Shown one piece after another: positions 33,590 through 43,126 of a stretch of 64,000 nt of DNA. Position 1 is the stretch's first letter. Each line of letters starts with the position of its first letter. The position numbers were made by a program, and so were the translations under genes. Below the pieces are notes generated by a model. The model ran no database searches. It had not been told where the DNA came from and saw only the letters and a list, made by a program, of their open reading frames with translations. Source of the DNA: an uncultured Gemmatimonadota bacterium (GTDB lineage: Bacteria > Gemmatimonadota > Gemmatimonadetes > Gemmatimonadales > Gemmatimonadaceae); the NCBI GenBank assembly GCA_902826615.1, contig CADEFN010000006.1:248001-312000 (forward strand), given 5' to 3'.

Positions 33590-34945
33590 CTACTTTGACA
33601 CCCTCGGCCGCAGCTCCAGATCGTTGAGCGGCGCAATCAGGGTGTCCGCATCGACATCGAAGATGCCAGCACCATCCCGTCGCGAGACTGCCACGCGCCT
33701 TCCATCGGGACTCACGGCGAAGTGCACCTCTACGGGATTGTGGAAGCGATTGCAGAAGTAGGGGCAGACATACCCGCGCTGCACACCCGACGCGCCGTCG
33801 ATGATGACAAGAATGTCGCTGACGAAGCGATACGCCACCACCCGCGATCCACTCGCTGCCACACGCAGCACTCCTTCGAAATCGCTGAACGGCGGCGCCG
33901 TCCGTCCCACGAGCGCACCGGTCGCGACATCGAAGGTGGAGAGTTGCAGCTGATCGCCGAGCGCAATCACCCGCGTGTCGCCGGCGGTGAAGGCCATCCC
34001 GCCCAGATAGTTGTTGCGCTGATGTTGGCCAGGGATGAAGAGAGGAGCCACCGCCCCGGGCGTACCTTCAACAGGAACGATCAATAGTCCGCTGGAGAGT
34101 CCAACGGCCAATGTGCGTTCGTCTGCGGAGAAGGCGAAGGCCGCGAGGTGGTCGCCGAGATGCGCGGCCGGTATCTCGATCGGTCTGATCTCTCCGGACT
34201 CGACATCAACAAGGAAGTACTGCGAGTGCGCGCCAAGCGGTTCGGACGGGGTCGCGGCGACGGCGATCCATCGTCCGGAGGGGGAAAGCTCCCAACAGTG
34301 CTTGTCGTTGTAGGTAGCGGGCATACCGCCAATACAGGCGGGCCACGTCGCGCCAAGGGCGGGCGGCGCAGTGATGACTCGCTGTCTGCCGCTGCCATCG
34401 AGCGACCATGTTTCGAAGGCGTCCTTCGTCAGGACAACGGCCAATCCAGTGCGCGTTGTCCCAACGGGCACGGCCCTCGCCCCAAGCGATTCCGGGATCA
34501 AGCCCACCATCGAACCGTTGCGGAGGTCCCAGATGCCGAGTCCGGGGGCCTCTTCCGAGGTGGGCGCGACGTTACGCCTGGCGAGCAGGCGATGATGGAC
34601 GCCGTCGACCACAAGCGGGTCATTGCGGTCGAGGGTGGCTGGAATGCGACGGAGCAGCACACCGGTACGGGGATCCCAGACACGGAAGCCGCTCCCTGCG
34701 GTGACGAGATACGTGCCATCGGCCGTGTACACGGCTCGGTCGAAGAGCGCATTGCCGCGTCGCTCGTCCGGGATGTCTCGCCGGAGGCCTTGATAGGGCA
34801 CCTCGGGGAGCGGCTTCTTCTCAAAGAAGAACTTCGGGTCGCCTTTGCAGGCGAGGGCGAAGAGCAGCGTGCAGCCGATCAGCAGTGGCGGCTTCTTGCG
34901 CCCCGGCCACGTCGCGGAACCCGAACGCTGTCGCGCGTGATGCAT
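33590..34945 (-). CDS. WD40-like beta-propeller lipoprotein
   Basis: A 451-residue protein starting at the ATG of MHHARQRSG. A lipobox (LLFALACKGD) places it in the envelope as a lipoprotein. The body consists of repeated propeller blades (VYTADGTYLVTAGSGFRVWD, WELSPSGRWIAVAATP, AFSADERTLAVGLSSGLLIV, HFAVSPDGRRVAVSRRDG). No enzyme motif is visible; a binding or scaffold role is likely. It is convergent with the S8 peptidase gene. The frame can be extended to 35176, but that adds low-complexity residues and removes the lipobox from the N-terminus. Confidence 0.78.
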   Translation of the reverse strand: MHHARQRSGSATWPGRKKPPLLIGCTLLFALACKGDPKFFFEKKPLPEVPYQGLRRDIPDERRGNALFDRAVYTADGTYLVTAGSGFRVWDPRTGVLLRRIPATLDRNDPLVVDGVHHRLLARRNVAPTSEEAPGLGIWDLRNGSMVGLIPESLGARAVPVGTTRTGLAVVLTKDAFETWSLDGSGRQRVITAPPALGATWPACIGGMPATYNDKHCWELSPSGRWIAVAATPSEPLGAHSQYFLVDVESGEIRPIEIPAAHLGDHLAAFAFSADERTLAVGLSSGLLIVPVEGTPGAVAPLFIPGQHQRNNYLGGMAFTAGDTRVIALGDQLQLSTFDVATGALVGRTAPPFSDFEGVLRVAASGSRVVAYRFVSDILVIIDGASGVQRGYVCPYFCNRFHNPVEVHFAVSPDGRRVAVSRRDGAGIFDVDADTLIAPLNDLELRPRVSK

Positions 34946-34998
34946 GGTTTCAGGATAAGGGGTGCGAACCGCGCCAACGAGCAGTATGGCAAGACGGC

Positions 34999-35068
34999 AG
35001 GCTAACCAATGTCTGCGGCCAACGCGACTGTGGGCGCGTTGAGCCGGGCGAACCCCAACTCCCCGATA
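34999..35068. repeat. attC-like element, copy A
   Basis: GGCTAAC (35000-35006) is followed by a stretch 22 of 25 bases identical to copy B at 36028, then a hairpin (GGCCAACGCG with CGCGTTGAGCC, one bulged A) and a GTTGAGC box (matching GTTRRRY). It ends with a 25-nt segment (35044-35068) that is repeated exactly at 36154-36178. The arrangement resembles a short integron recombination site. No integrase is in the window. Confidence 0.45.
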
Positions 35069-35259
35069 CTGAAGGCCGCCCGCCCTCTGGCGCCGGATTC
35101 GCCACGGTGGCCCGTGTCGCGCCACGGCGGCGTGGAACCCGTCTGGACGCGCTCGGGCGAAGTGTTCTTCCGCCAACCCGTGGCACGCGCATGATGCGTG
35201 TCGAAATGGGAGGCGCCCGTTCGACTACTGCACGTTCACCCCCAACGAGGATATCCCCG

Positions 35260-35697
35260 ATGGCCAGCCAAACGCAGAATCTCTCGAATCATGCGCAGTT
35301 CCGCCTCCTCTTTCACTACACCTCCTTACCGATTCTGCTCATCAACGCCATCGTCTTCATCGTGCAGGCGGGCCGTCATCCCGGGGCGATGGCCTACTGG
35401 CAAGCACTCGTATGGACGTTTGTCTTCCTCTTCGCCTTCGATAATCGCGGGTCAATTCTCACTGTGCAGGACCGAGTGATCAGAGACGAAATGTGGACGC
35501 GGCTCGAACGTGTGCTGGGTGTCGAGGCGCGGGATCAGATTGGCAAGCTGACCGCGAGTCAGTTGATCGGTCTCCGCTTCGCGTCTGATGCCGAGCTCCC
35601 CGGGCTTGTCGAGCGTGTCGTCAAAGGGGAGCTGCCGGATCGAAAGTCGATCAAGGCGGCCGTGCGGGATTGGCAACCGGACTTCATGAGGGCGTAA
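35260..35697 (+). CDS. Small DUF6526-like membrane protein
   Basis: A 145-residue protein starting at the ATG of MASQTQNLSNHAQF. Two adjacent hydrophobic segments (about residues 22-40 and 48-62) form a membrane hairpin, followed by an amphipathic cytoplasmic region (DRVIRDEMWTRLERVLG, GKLTASQLIGLRFASDAELPGLVERV). The pattern matches DUF6526 proteins, whose function is unknown. The gene lies alone between two attC-like repeat elements, as a captured cassette gene would. GAGG lies 9 nt upstream of the ATG. Confidence 0.7.
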   Translation: MASQTQNLSNHAQFRLLFHYTSLPILLINAIVFIVQAGRHPGAMAYWQALVWTFVFLFAFDNRGSILTVQDRVIRDEMWTRLERVLGVEARDQIGKLTASQLIGLRFASDAELPGLVERVVKGELPDRKSIKAAVRDWQPDFMRA

Positions 35698-36026
35698 GCG
35701 TGTCGTCAGGCTTCACACGGGGCCGTGAGCGGGACGTTGAAGCCCCTGCTCGACCTTCCGTTCACGCCCCCTGGTGCTGGCTGCGAGGCGATGGGCAACG
35801 GAGGCTCCCCTCTCCCGGGAGGTTCCTAATGCAGTCCGCCACTTGGCATGTCCTGTCCTGCTGCATCACGTGCGCGAGACTGAACGACTGATGAAGCCGA
35901 TGATGCCACCAAACGCCAGCCGTTCTGGCTGAGCTGGCGGCGGCCATGTCGAACGACGCATCCGATCGGGACAGTCCGATGCCCGTCGAGGTGGAGCACT
36001 TCATTCAGCGGTATGGACGGGCTGAC
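35698..36026. other. Gene-poor stretch with a possible short reading frame
   Basis: No gene of clear family is present. A short open frame ends at the TAA at 36030-36032; from the ATG at 35946 it encodes 28 residues (MSNDASDRDSPMPVEVEH, then FIQRYGRADD), and in the same frame the preceding residues read AVLAELAAA. It may be the tail of a truncated gene or a tiny cassette ORF, since its stop codon falls inside the left arm of repeat copy B. Nothing else was recognised. Confidence 0.35.
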
Positions 36027-36091
36027 GACTAACCGACGTCTGCGGCCGACGCAGCTGCGGGCAGGTGCGGGCGGGGCCGCGTCGATTAGAC
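36027..36091. repeat. attC-like imperfect inverted repeat, copy B
   Basis: Left arm GACTAACCGACG (36027-36038) pairs with CGTCGATTAGAC (36080-36091) at 10 of 12 positions. After four unpaired bases on the left strand only, CGGCC (36043-36047) pairs with GGCCG (36075-36079). Asymmetric bulged bases in a long imperfect stem and a TAAC...TTAG core are the structural marks of integron attC sites. The left arm is 22 of 25 identical to copy A. Confidence 0.5.
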
Positions 36092-36153
36092 GGGCTGCGT
36101 TTCCAGCCCGGGCCATGTGGTGACTTTGCGTAGCGGCGTCCCACGACGTATAT

Positions 36154-36178
36154 CCGGGCGAACCCCAACTCCCCGATA
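36154..36178. repeat. 25-nt exact repeat of 35044-35068
   Basis: The same 25 bases occur at 35044-35068 and here, in both cases at the right side of an attC-like element. Here the repeat ends at the first base of the ATG of the PD40-amidohydrolase gene, so it forms its leader. Confidence 0.9.
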
Positions 36179-39100
36179 TGCGCCGCCTTGTCCTCGCGCT
36201 CCTCGCCGCCGCTCCCCTCGCAGCACAACCTCCGGCGCCGACGCCGTGGGATGTCACCCAACCGAGGGGTCGCACACGCGAGATCTCCTTCACCACCGAC
36301 GAAGGGACCTGGATGTCGGTCGACCTCTCGCCCGACGGGCAGTGGATCACCTTCGACCTCCTCGGCCACATCCATCGCATGCCGGCCACCGGCGGGGAAG
36401 CCACCGCGCTCACGCAGAGCAGTGGCATCGCCATCAACACACATCCCCGCATCTCCCCTGACGGGACGCTCATCGCCTTCATCAGCGATCGACGGGGCCA
36501 GAACAACCTGTGGGTGATGAACGCCGACGGATCGAATCAGCGGCCCATCTTTACCGAGAACTACGTCCGCGCGGTGACTCCCGCGTGGACCCCGGATGGG
36601 CAGTACATCATCGTCCAGCGGCAGCAGCTGCCTAACGCAGGTGCGCCGGGTGGCGGCGGGATATGGATGTACCACAAGGATGGGGGAAGCGGGGTGGAGT
36701 TGCTGCCCTCGTCAAAACAGCCGGCCTCCTGGCCCGGCATGTCCCGCGATGGGCGCTGGCTCTATTTCCAGGTCACCAACCAGGCGCCCGCACTCGCGGG
36801 TTACGGCGGACGCACCGACTTCCTGGCGGGTTCCGTACAGGTGCGTCGGATGGATATGCGCACCGGCGAGATCGCGGCAATCTCCTATGGTGAACAGCAG
36901 CAGCAGGTGCAGACGTCGAGCGGTGGAATGGGGGCTCCCGAGCTGTCTCCCGATGGCAAATGGCTCGCCTTCGTGCGACGCATCCCCGACGGCACCATCA
37001 CCTTCAAGGGGCACACCTACGGCCCGCGCTCGGCACTCTGGCTTCGCAATCTCGAAACAGGCCACGAACGGCTCCTGATGGATCCCGTCGAGCAGGACAT
37101 CTTCGAAGGGGGCAAGGTGCTGCGGGCGTTCCCGGGCTACGCATGGAGTGCCGATGGCCGCAGCATCGTGCTGTCACAGGGCGGGAAGATCCGCCGAGTC
37201 GACGTGGCAACCGGCGCCGTCACGACCATCCCCTTCTCGGCACGGGTGCAGCGGACCATTAGTGAGTTGGCCAACTACCAGGTGCGTGAGGCGGATGGAC
37301 CGATGCCGGTGCGCTTCACGCGCTGGCAGTCGCGGTCACCTGATGGGCGGCGTCTGGCCTTTCAGGCCGTCGGACGCCTCTGGGTGATGGACCTGCCGTC
37401 CGGCACCCCGCGCCGGGTCACGCCTAACTCTTTTGTGCCGTTTGAGTATGCGCCGGCATGGTCACCCGACGGGCAGTGGCTCGCCTTCACCAGCTGGGAA
37501 GACAGCGTCAGCGGTCACCTCTGGAAGGTGAGCGCTGCCGGGGGGGCACCAGAGCGACTGACACGCGCGCCGGGCGAGTATATCCACCCGGCCTGGAGCG
37601 CCGATGGGCGACAGCTGGTCCTGGCACGAGGGGCCGGTGAGTCACGCCACGGGCGTGGCGTGGTGTGGAACGCCTTCTGGGATCTGGTGACGGTCAGCGC
37701 CAGCGGCGGCGACGCGCAGCTGGTCACACGGGTGACGTCCAGTCCCGATGGTGGCTCCGGCGCCGCGTTCAACGCGATCCGCAACCAGATCGTGCGTCCC
37801 TCATGGGGGCCGGAAGGACGCATCTACTACCCGCATATGACCATTGGCGCATCGGCGACGGAGACCATCCTCTACTCCGTGCGTGCCGATGGCTCCGATC
37901 GTCGCGCGCACCTCACCTTTCCCTTTGCCGACGAGGCCACCGTGTCATCCGATGGCAAATGGGTGGCCTTCGCCGAAGGCGACAATGTGTGGGTGATGCC
38001 ATTCCCGCTTGGGGGCACAGGGGGCACGACGCTGCGCGTCGATCGCAATCGCGCCCGCCTTCCCGCCACACGCCTGACGAGTGAGGGAGGGCTCTTTCCC
38101 ACCTGGACGTCGGCCTCGCAGCTGAGTTACGGGTCGGCTGACCGTGCCTACACATGGGATGCCTCCACCCGCCGCGCCGATACCACTCGCATCGATCTCA
38201 AGGTCGCTCGCGACATCCCCGAGGGCACCGTGGCCTTCACCAATGCACGCCTGGTCACCCTCAACAAGCGTCAGGTGGTCAACGGCACCCTCGTGGTGCG
38301 TGGGAACCGCATTACCTGTTTAGGCCGCTGCCAGGTGCCGGCCGGGGCCCGCGTATTCAACGCCGGGGGCAAGACCATCATCCCGGGGCTCATCGACGTC
38401 CACTCGCACAACTACCGGGAGCATCGCGGCATTATCCCCCAGCAGAACTTCGAAGGGGCCGCCTTCCTGAGCTTTGGCATCACCACCACCATGGATCCCT
38501 CCATGTGGTCGCAGAACCTCTTTCCCACGGCCGAGATGGTGGAGACGGGGGCGCTGGTGGGTCCGCGGGTCTTCTCCACCGGTGACCCGCTGTACGCCGG
38601 TGACGGCAATCGCCAGGAGGACTTCACATCGGCCGCAATGGCCGAGGCGGGGATCCTCAAGCTCAAGCACTGGGGGGCGGTGTCGCTCAAGCAGTACCAG
38701 CAGCCGCGACGTGATCAGCGCCAGTGGGTGATGGAGGCCGCGCGAAAGCACGCGATGCAGGTGACCAGCGAAAACGGCGATCTCGAGTACACGTTAGGCA
38801 TGGTGATGGACGGGCACACCGGTTTCGAGCACCCGATGAGTTATACGCCACTCTACGGCGACTTCACACGCTTTCTCGGGATGGCGCAGGCCACCTACTC
38901 GCCAACGTTCATGGTCGGCGGCCCGGGCCCGTGGAACGAGGAGTACTGGTACCAGGAGTCGGAAACCTGGAAGGATGCCAAGGCCCGCCGTTTCATGCCG
39001 TGGGTGACGCACATCCCGCAGGCACGGCGCCGCATGCTGCGCCCCGCCACGGACTATTCCTATGCGTGGATCGCCCAGGGAATGGCTGACATCATTGCCG

Positions 39101-39474
39101 CTGGGGGCTTTGGTGCCATCGGTGCACATGGTCAGCACAATGGACTCGCCTCACACTGGGAGGTGTGGATGGCGGCGGCGGCGACTGGCGCGATGGGAGC
39201 CCTCGAAGTGGCATCGCTGCACGGCGCACGCTTCATCGGGCGCGAGCAGGACCTCGGCTCGCTCGAAGTGGGGAAACTCGCGGACTTCCTGGTGCTCAAC
39301 GCCAACCCGCTCGACAACATCCGGAACACCACCAACATCCAGTGGGTGGTGAAGAATGGCACCGTGTACGACGATGACACACTCGACGAGGTGTGGCCGC
39401 GCCAGCGGCGTTATGGAACACCCTACTGGGTGAATGCCGACGCCCTCAAGATGGACAACAAGCCGATTCGTTAG
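36178..39474 (+). CDS. Secreted PD40 propeller-amidohydrolase fusion
   Basis: A 1098-residue exported protein. The signal peptide ends at about residue 16 (APLAAQ). Residues 40-680 form a TolB-like propeller with repeated SPDGQW and SADGR motifs (VDLSPDGQWITFDLLG, AWSPDGQWLAFTSWED). From about residue 690 an amidohydrolase domain follows: entry strands TLVVRGNRITCLG, the metal motif PGLIDVHSHNYREH, and the C-terminal SLEVGKLADFLVLNANPLDN. The combination is common in this group of bacteria and is usually listed as amidohydrolase or TolB-like protein; the substrate is unknown, with peptides or cyclic dipeptides possible. The leader immediately before the ATG is the 25-nt repeat of the attC-like element. 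Confidence 0.9.
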   Translation: MRRLVLALLAAAPLAAQPPAPTPWDVTQPRGRTREISFTTDEGTWMSVDLSPDGQWITFDLLGHIHRMPATGGEATALTQSSGIAINTHPRISPDGTLIAFISDRRGQNNLWVMNADGSNQRPIFTENYVRAVTPAWTPDGQYIIVQRQQLPNAGAPGGGGIWMYHKDGGSGVELLPSSKQPASWPGMSRDGRWLYFQVTNQAPALAGYGGRTDFLAGSVQVRRMDMRTGEIAAISYGEQQQQVQTSSGGMGAPELSPDGKWLAFVRRIPDGTITFKGHTYGPRSALWLRNLETGHERLLMDPVEQDIFEGGKVLRAFPGYAWSADGRSIVLSQGGKIRRVDVATGAVTTIPFSARVQRTISELANYQVREADGPMPVRFTRWQSRSPDGRRLAFQAVGRLWVMDLPSGTPRRVTPNSFVPFEYAPAWSPDGQWLAFTSWEDSVSGHLWKVSAAGGAPERLTRAPGEYIHPAWSADGRQLVLARGAGESRHGRGVVWNAFWDLVTVSASGGDAQLVTRVTSSPDGGSGAAFNAIRNQIVRPSWGPEGRIYYPHMTIGASATETILYSVRADGSDRRAHLTFPFADEATVSSDGKWVAFAEGDNVWVMPFPLGGTGGTTLRVDRNRARLPATRLTSEGGLFPTWTSASQLSYGSADRAYTWDASTRRADTTRIDLKVARDIPEGTVAFTNARLVTLNKRQVVNGTLVVRGNRITCLGRCQVPAGARVFNAGGKTIIPGLIDVHSHNYREHRGIIPQQNFEGAAFLSFGITTTMDPSMWSQNLFPTAEMVETGALVGPRVFSTGDPLYAGDGNRQEDFTSAAMAEAGILKLKHWGAVSLKQYQQPRRDQRQWVMEAARKHAMQVTSENGDLEYTLGMVMDGHTGFEHPMSYTPLYGDFTRFLGMAQATYSPTFMVGGPGPWNEEYWYQESETWKDAKARRFMPWVTHIPQARRRMLRPATDYSYAWIAQGMADIIAAGGFGAIGAHGQHNGLASHWEVWMAAAATGAMGALEVASLHGARFIGREQDLGSLEVGKLADFLVLNANPLDNIRNTTNIQWVVKNGTVYDDDTLDEVWPRQRRYGTPYWVNADALKMDNKPIR

Positions 39475-39489
39475 GTACACCCCGATGCT

Positions 39490-39539
39490 GCGGCCGTCTC
39501 TGGCGACTCGAAGACGCCATTCGGGCTGGGGACGGCCGC
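39490..39539. terminator. Bipartite hairpin between convergent genes
   Basis: GCGGCCGTC (39490-39498) pairs with GACGGCCGC (39531-39539), and an inner TGGCG/CGCCA stem (39501-39505, 39515-39519) stacks inside it. It fills the 88-bp gap between the stop codons of the amidohydrolase and double histidine kinase genes and could stop transcription from both sides. Confidence 0.6.
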
Positions 39540-39562
39540 GACCGCGCAACATCACATCATCT

Positions 39563-42500
39563 TTACGCCGGACGGGCCAGCGAGGCACGAGCCGCCAGCG
39601 GAAGCTCTACGACGAAGCGTGCGCCGGCCGTCTTGCCGTCCTCCACCCGGATGCGTCCCGAGTGGAGCCTGACGATATCGCGCACCACTGAGAGCCCGAT
39701 GCCGCTCCCTGCAGTGGTCCCCGCAAACCGACCCAGCCGGACAAACGGTTCAAAGAGTCGCCGCCGGCTCTCGGGGGGAATGCCCTCGCCACCATCCTCG
39801 ACTGCGAGCTCGGCCTCCTCGCCCGACCGTGTCACGTCGACGCGCACCAGTTGACCCGTGGGGCCGTACTTGAGCGCGTTGTCGAGCAGGTTCACCACAA
39901 CCTGCCGCATGGCACGTGGGTCCACGGTCACCACAATCCCTGATGGAGCGTCCGCCAGCAGGCGCATCCCCTTCTGTTCGGCGACCGGGACGTAGCTCTC
40001 GACGATCTCTTCGACGAGTTCACCCAGGTCGGTGCGCTCCATTTCCAGTTGCGTGCGATCGGCATCCAGCTGAGCGAAGATCAGCACGTTCTCCAGCAGA
40101 TCGCCCAGCCGACGTGTCTCTCGGCTGATGACGCCAAGCCAGCGATCGCGCTCCGCCAGCGAAGTCGCACGTCCAAGCAGGATGGTCTCGGTGAAGAGAC
40201 GGATTTGCGCCAGCGGCGTTCGGAGTTCGTGTGACACCGAGGCCACGAAGTCACGGCGGGCGCGTGCCAGCGATCGCTGGCGTGCCAGATACCAGGCCAC
40301 CGCGGTGGCGAGATTCAGCGTCAGGAGTGCGATCACCAGGTGCACCGGGATGCTGAAGGCACCCGCAGACATGAACATCCCGCCCCGCTGCGTCGCGTTG
40401 AAGCGTTCGCGGAGCCGCGCAACAAGATCCGGATGCAGCGAAGCGGTAGTGATCAGACCTCGGGTATCACGTTCGTCGAGGGTGCCCACGGGTGATCCGG
40501 GAAAGGCGGGCCGCGATACAAAGAGCGTTGCCCCGCGCGTGTCAGCCACCGAAACGGCGAAGAGGGAGTCCATCTCCACCGGATCGAGTTTCCAGCGCAA
40601 CGTGGTGTCGCCGAGCCACGGCGGCAGGAGTGGCAGGCTTGGCAGGAGCCGTCGGCCAAGGACCTCCCAGGCGCTGTCGCGCCGAACGGCGAAGCCTGCG
40701 ATGAGAGTGGTATCACGCCGCACGTAGCCTACCTCGTACGCCGGTCGTTCGGGCGGAGCGACCGCAACGACGCGGCCTTCGCTCCCCGGTGTCCCGCGAG
40801 CAGTGTCGCTCGCCAGCGCTGCTCGGAGCGCCGTTGTGGTGAGACTGTCACGCACTGCCCCCACTGCCTCGAGGTCACGGCCTTCGCCACGCAGCGTAAA
40901 GACACCGCCGCCCGGTGACTCTGCATTCAGTCCGAGGCGCGCGAGTTCCGGCAGGGCTTGTCCGGCAAGCGTCCGAGCGGTGAGGGTCTGTGGATCGAGG
41001 CCTGAGTCCGTGAGGCTCGCGAGTGAGAGAAGCCGGACCGATTCGAGTTCGGCGCCCACACCGGAGGTGACCAGCCGTGCTCCAAAGGCGGCCAGCTCCC
41101 CAATCGCACGGTCGCTGGCATCGATGTGTGCGCGCCATGCGCTGCGCAGGTTCCACGCCGTGGCGAACGAGAGCGCAATGATCCCGCCAAGCAGCGCCGG
41201 TACGGCAAGAGTCCGCAGCCGCTGCAGGAGCGGCATTCGGTGCGTTGTGCGCGACGCGGGCGCGAGGTCACCCGTCGGCGAAATGGGGAGCGTCACCACC
41301 ATGGATGCTCCGCGCACTTCGGCATCACGGATCTCCACGCGACCACCGTGTTGCTGCACGAGCCCCTGGACTACCGCGAGTCCGATTCCGGTGCCCGCCG
41401 TCGTTGTTGTTGATGCTGCCCGGTCAAACGGCTGAAAGATCCGTGCACGTTGCTGGGCCGGAATGCCGGGCCCCTCGTCGGAGACCGTGACCGCGACATG
41501 GTCTCCTGCACGTGCGAGAGCGATGCGAACAACCTGCGCTGCGGGGCCAAAGGCGAGTGCATTGTCGATCAGGTTACAAACAATGCGGCGAACGGCGCGC
41601 GGGTCGATCGACACGAAGATCCCGTGAGGGACGTCGGCGATGAGGCGCATCGCGCGGGCTGATGCGAGCGGCACGTACCCGTCGACGACCGCCTCCACGA
41701 GTTGCCCGATGTCCGTGGGTTCACGCTCCAGTCTCGCCCGCAACGCGTCGAGATGAGAGAAGAAAAGAATGTTCTCAACGCTGCTCTCGAGGCGTCGCGC
41801 TTCGCGCATCACGATCTCGGTCCATTGACGCTCCTCGGTCGCGTCTCGGCCGCGGCCGAGCAGGAGCATCTCGGTGAACATGCGCATCTGCGCGAGGGGT
41901 GTGCGCAGTTCGTGCGACACGGTGCTCACAAAGCCGCGGCGGGCCGTGTTCTGACGGTACACGCGCGCGACGTGCGCACCAACGGCGAGCACCAGCAATG
42001 CAGCGAGTAAGGGAAAGACGGCGGATGGAGGCCCGCGACGATCCGCGGCAGAACCGAGTAGTTGCTGCCGAAAGTCCGCCACGAGTGCGGGGTTGAGCGT
42101 GGTCACGATACGAACGCCGGCGCTGTTTCGCGCGTCGAACTCTCCCGCCAGTCCCCCGGTGAACGATCGGGGCGAACGGTAGAGAGATGGTCCCCCATAG
42201 ACATCGATCGTGAGGAGGGAATCGGTCCGCATGGGAAAGGGCCTGACGATGGCCGGATCCACGTACGACCCCGGCAACAGCGGGAGCTGCGCCAGTGACA
42301 AATTGCCGAGTGCGTCTCGCCACGCCACGCTGCTGAAGACCAGCGCGTAGAGGCGTCCCGCGGCATCACGACCAAAATCGGCAAAGGAGACTTCGAGCTC
42401 CGGATGTCCCACCTGGCGGAACTGGAAACGGGGATCCGTCACCTCGGGCGGTGGCGGTTGTCCCAGCGTCTTGAGAAAGGCAGCCGCCACGTCGGACGTG

Positions 42501-42838
42501 CGCGCATCCCCAGCGGTTCCCAGCACGCGCCCCGCCCGATCGACCACAAAGAAGCCAACCACCGCGGAGTCGAAGGCGGATGGCAGATGGGTGAGTTCTC
42601 TGCGCACCGCGCGCTCGAATTCGTCGAGGGTGAGCGGCGGCAAAGCCGGGATTGCCGCCCGCGCGCGCACGGGCCGCAGCAGTCGCACCTGGACCTCCCC
42701 ACTCAGCTCGAAGGTGTGCTGTGCGAAGAGCCGTGCGGCGAAGTCGGCATACTCCCGAATCGCGCGGTTGGCCGCGAGCGAGCGTTCGGCGCTCGCTCGC
42801 CGAGTCTTGGTCCACGCAAAGAGGGTGACGACCGCCAA
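39563..42838 (-). CDS. Double sensor histidine kinase (two complete kinases in one chain)
   Basis: A single frame of about 1091 residues encodes two membrane histidine kinases in tandem. Unit 1 (about 1-530) has a periplasmic domain, a TM helix near residue 275, a HisKA box with His309 (STVSHELRTPLAQMRMF) and an ATPase with NLIDNALAFG, DEGPGIP and GTGIGLAVV. Unit 2 (535-1091) starts with its own MPLLQRLRTLA and TM, another periplasmic domain, TM, His870 (ASVSHELRTPLAQIRLF), NLLDNALKYG, GEGIPP and GSGIGLSVV. The units are similar throughout, so they are a duplication. The codon just before the internal Met is CGA, one transition from TGA, which suggests fusion by stop loss. The only usual start codon in frame at the 5' end is the TTG at 42838, inside the first predicted TM helix. 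No response regulator gene adjoins it. Confidence 0.88.
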   Translation of the reverse strand: MAVVTLFAWTKTRRASAERSLAANRAIREYADFAARLFAQHTFELSGEVQVRLLRPVRARAAIPALPPLTLDEFERAVRRELTHLPSAFDSAVVGFFVVDRAGRVLGTAGDARTSDVAAAFLKTLGQPPPPEVTDPRFQFRQVGHPELEVSFADFGRDAAGRLYALVFSSVAWRDALGNLSLAQLPLLPGSYVDPAIVRPFPMRTDSLLTIDVYGGPSLYRSPRSFTGGLAGEFDARNSAGVRIVTTLNPALVADFRQQLLGSAADRRGPPSAVFPLLAALLVLAVGAHVARVYRQNTARRGFVSTVSHELRTPLAQMRMFTEMLLLGRGRDATEERQWTEIVMREARRLESSVENILFFSHLDALRARLEREPTDIGQLVEAVVDGYVPLASARAMRLIADVPHGIFVSIDPRAVRRIVCNLIDNALAFGPAAQVVRIALARAGDHVAVTVSDEGPGIPAQQRARIFQPFDRAASTTTTAGTGIGLAVVQGLVQQHGGRVEIRDAEVRGASMVVTLPISPTGDLAPASRTTHRMPLLQRLRTLAVPALLGGIIALSFATAWNLRSAWRAHIDASDRAIGELAAFGARLVTSGVGAELESVRLLSLASLTDSGLDPQTLTARTLAGQALPELARLGLNAESPGGGVFTLRGEGRDLEAVGAVRDSLTTTALRAALASDTARGTPGSEGRVVAVAPPERPAYEVGYVRRDTTLIAGFAVRRDSAWEVLGRRLLPSLPLLPPWLGDTTLRWKLDPVEMDSLFAVSVADTRGATLFVSRPAFPGSPVGTLDERDTRGLITTASLHPDLVARLRERFNATQRGGMFMSAGAFSIPVHLVIALLTLNLATAVAWYLARQRSLARARRDFVASVSHELRTPLAQIRLFTETILLGRATSLAERDRWLGVISRETRRLGDLLENVLIFAQLDADRTQLEMERTDLGELVEEIVESYVPVAEQKGMRLLADAPSGIVVTVDPRAMRQVVVNLLDNALKYGPTGQLVRVDVTRSGEEAELAVEDGGEGIPPESRRRLFEPFVRLGRFAGTTAGSGIGLSVVRDIVRLHSGRIRVEDGKTAGARFVVELPLAARASLARPA

Positions 42839-43126
42839 GCCAATAAGCGCCAGGACGACCAGGATCGAACCAGCGTCGATGCTCGGCGAGGAGGTACGGC
42901 GGATGGTGCGACGCGTTTGGGGGTGCGTCAGAGCGAGGAGGGGAAACGGGGTACGAAGAAAGCTCGTCGTGTGCGCAAAAATGGCATGGGTCAGGTGACC
43001 CAGCGACCGCGCGACGCGAGCGTCCTGCCCGCCTGACCCAGCCGACCCCGCGGCTGACGAGAGCGTGCTCCGACGTCTCGCTCGACGGGGAGTTGCGCTC
43101 GGATCGATATGTTACTATATAGACAC

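Noticed and set aside
35698-36026. A second cassette gene between the DUF6526-like gene and repeat copy B
   Set aside because: Only a 28-codon frame with an ATG is present, without a clear ribosome binding site or family pattern; noted only as a possible remnant.
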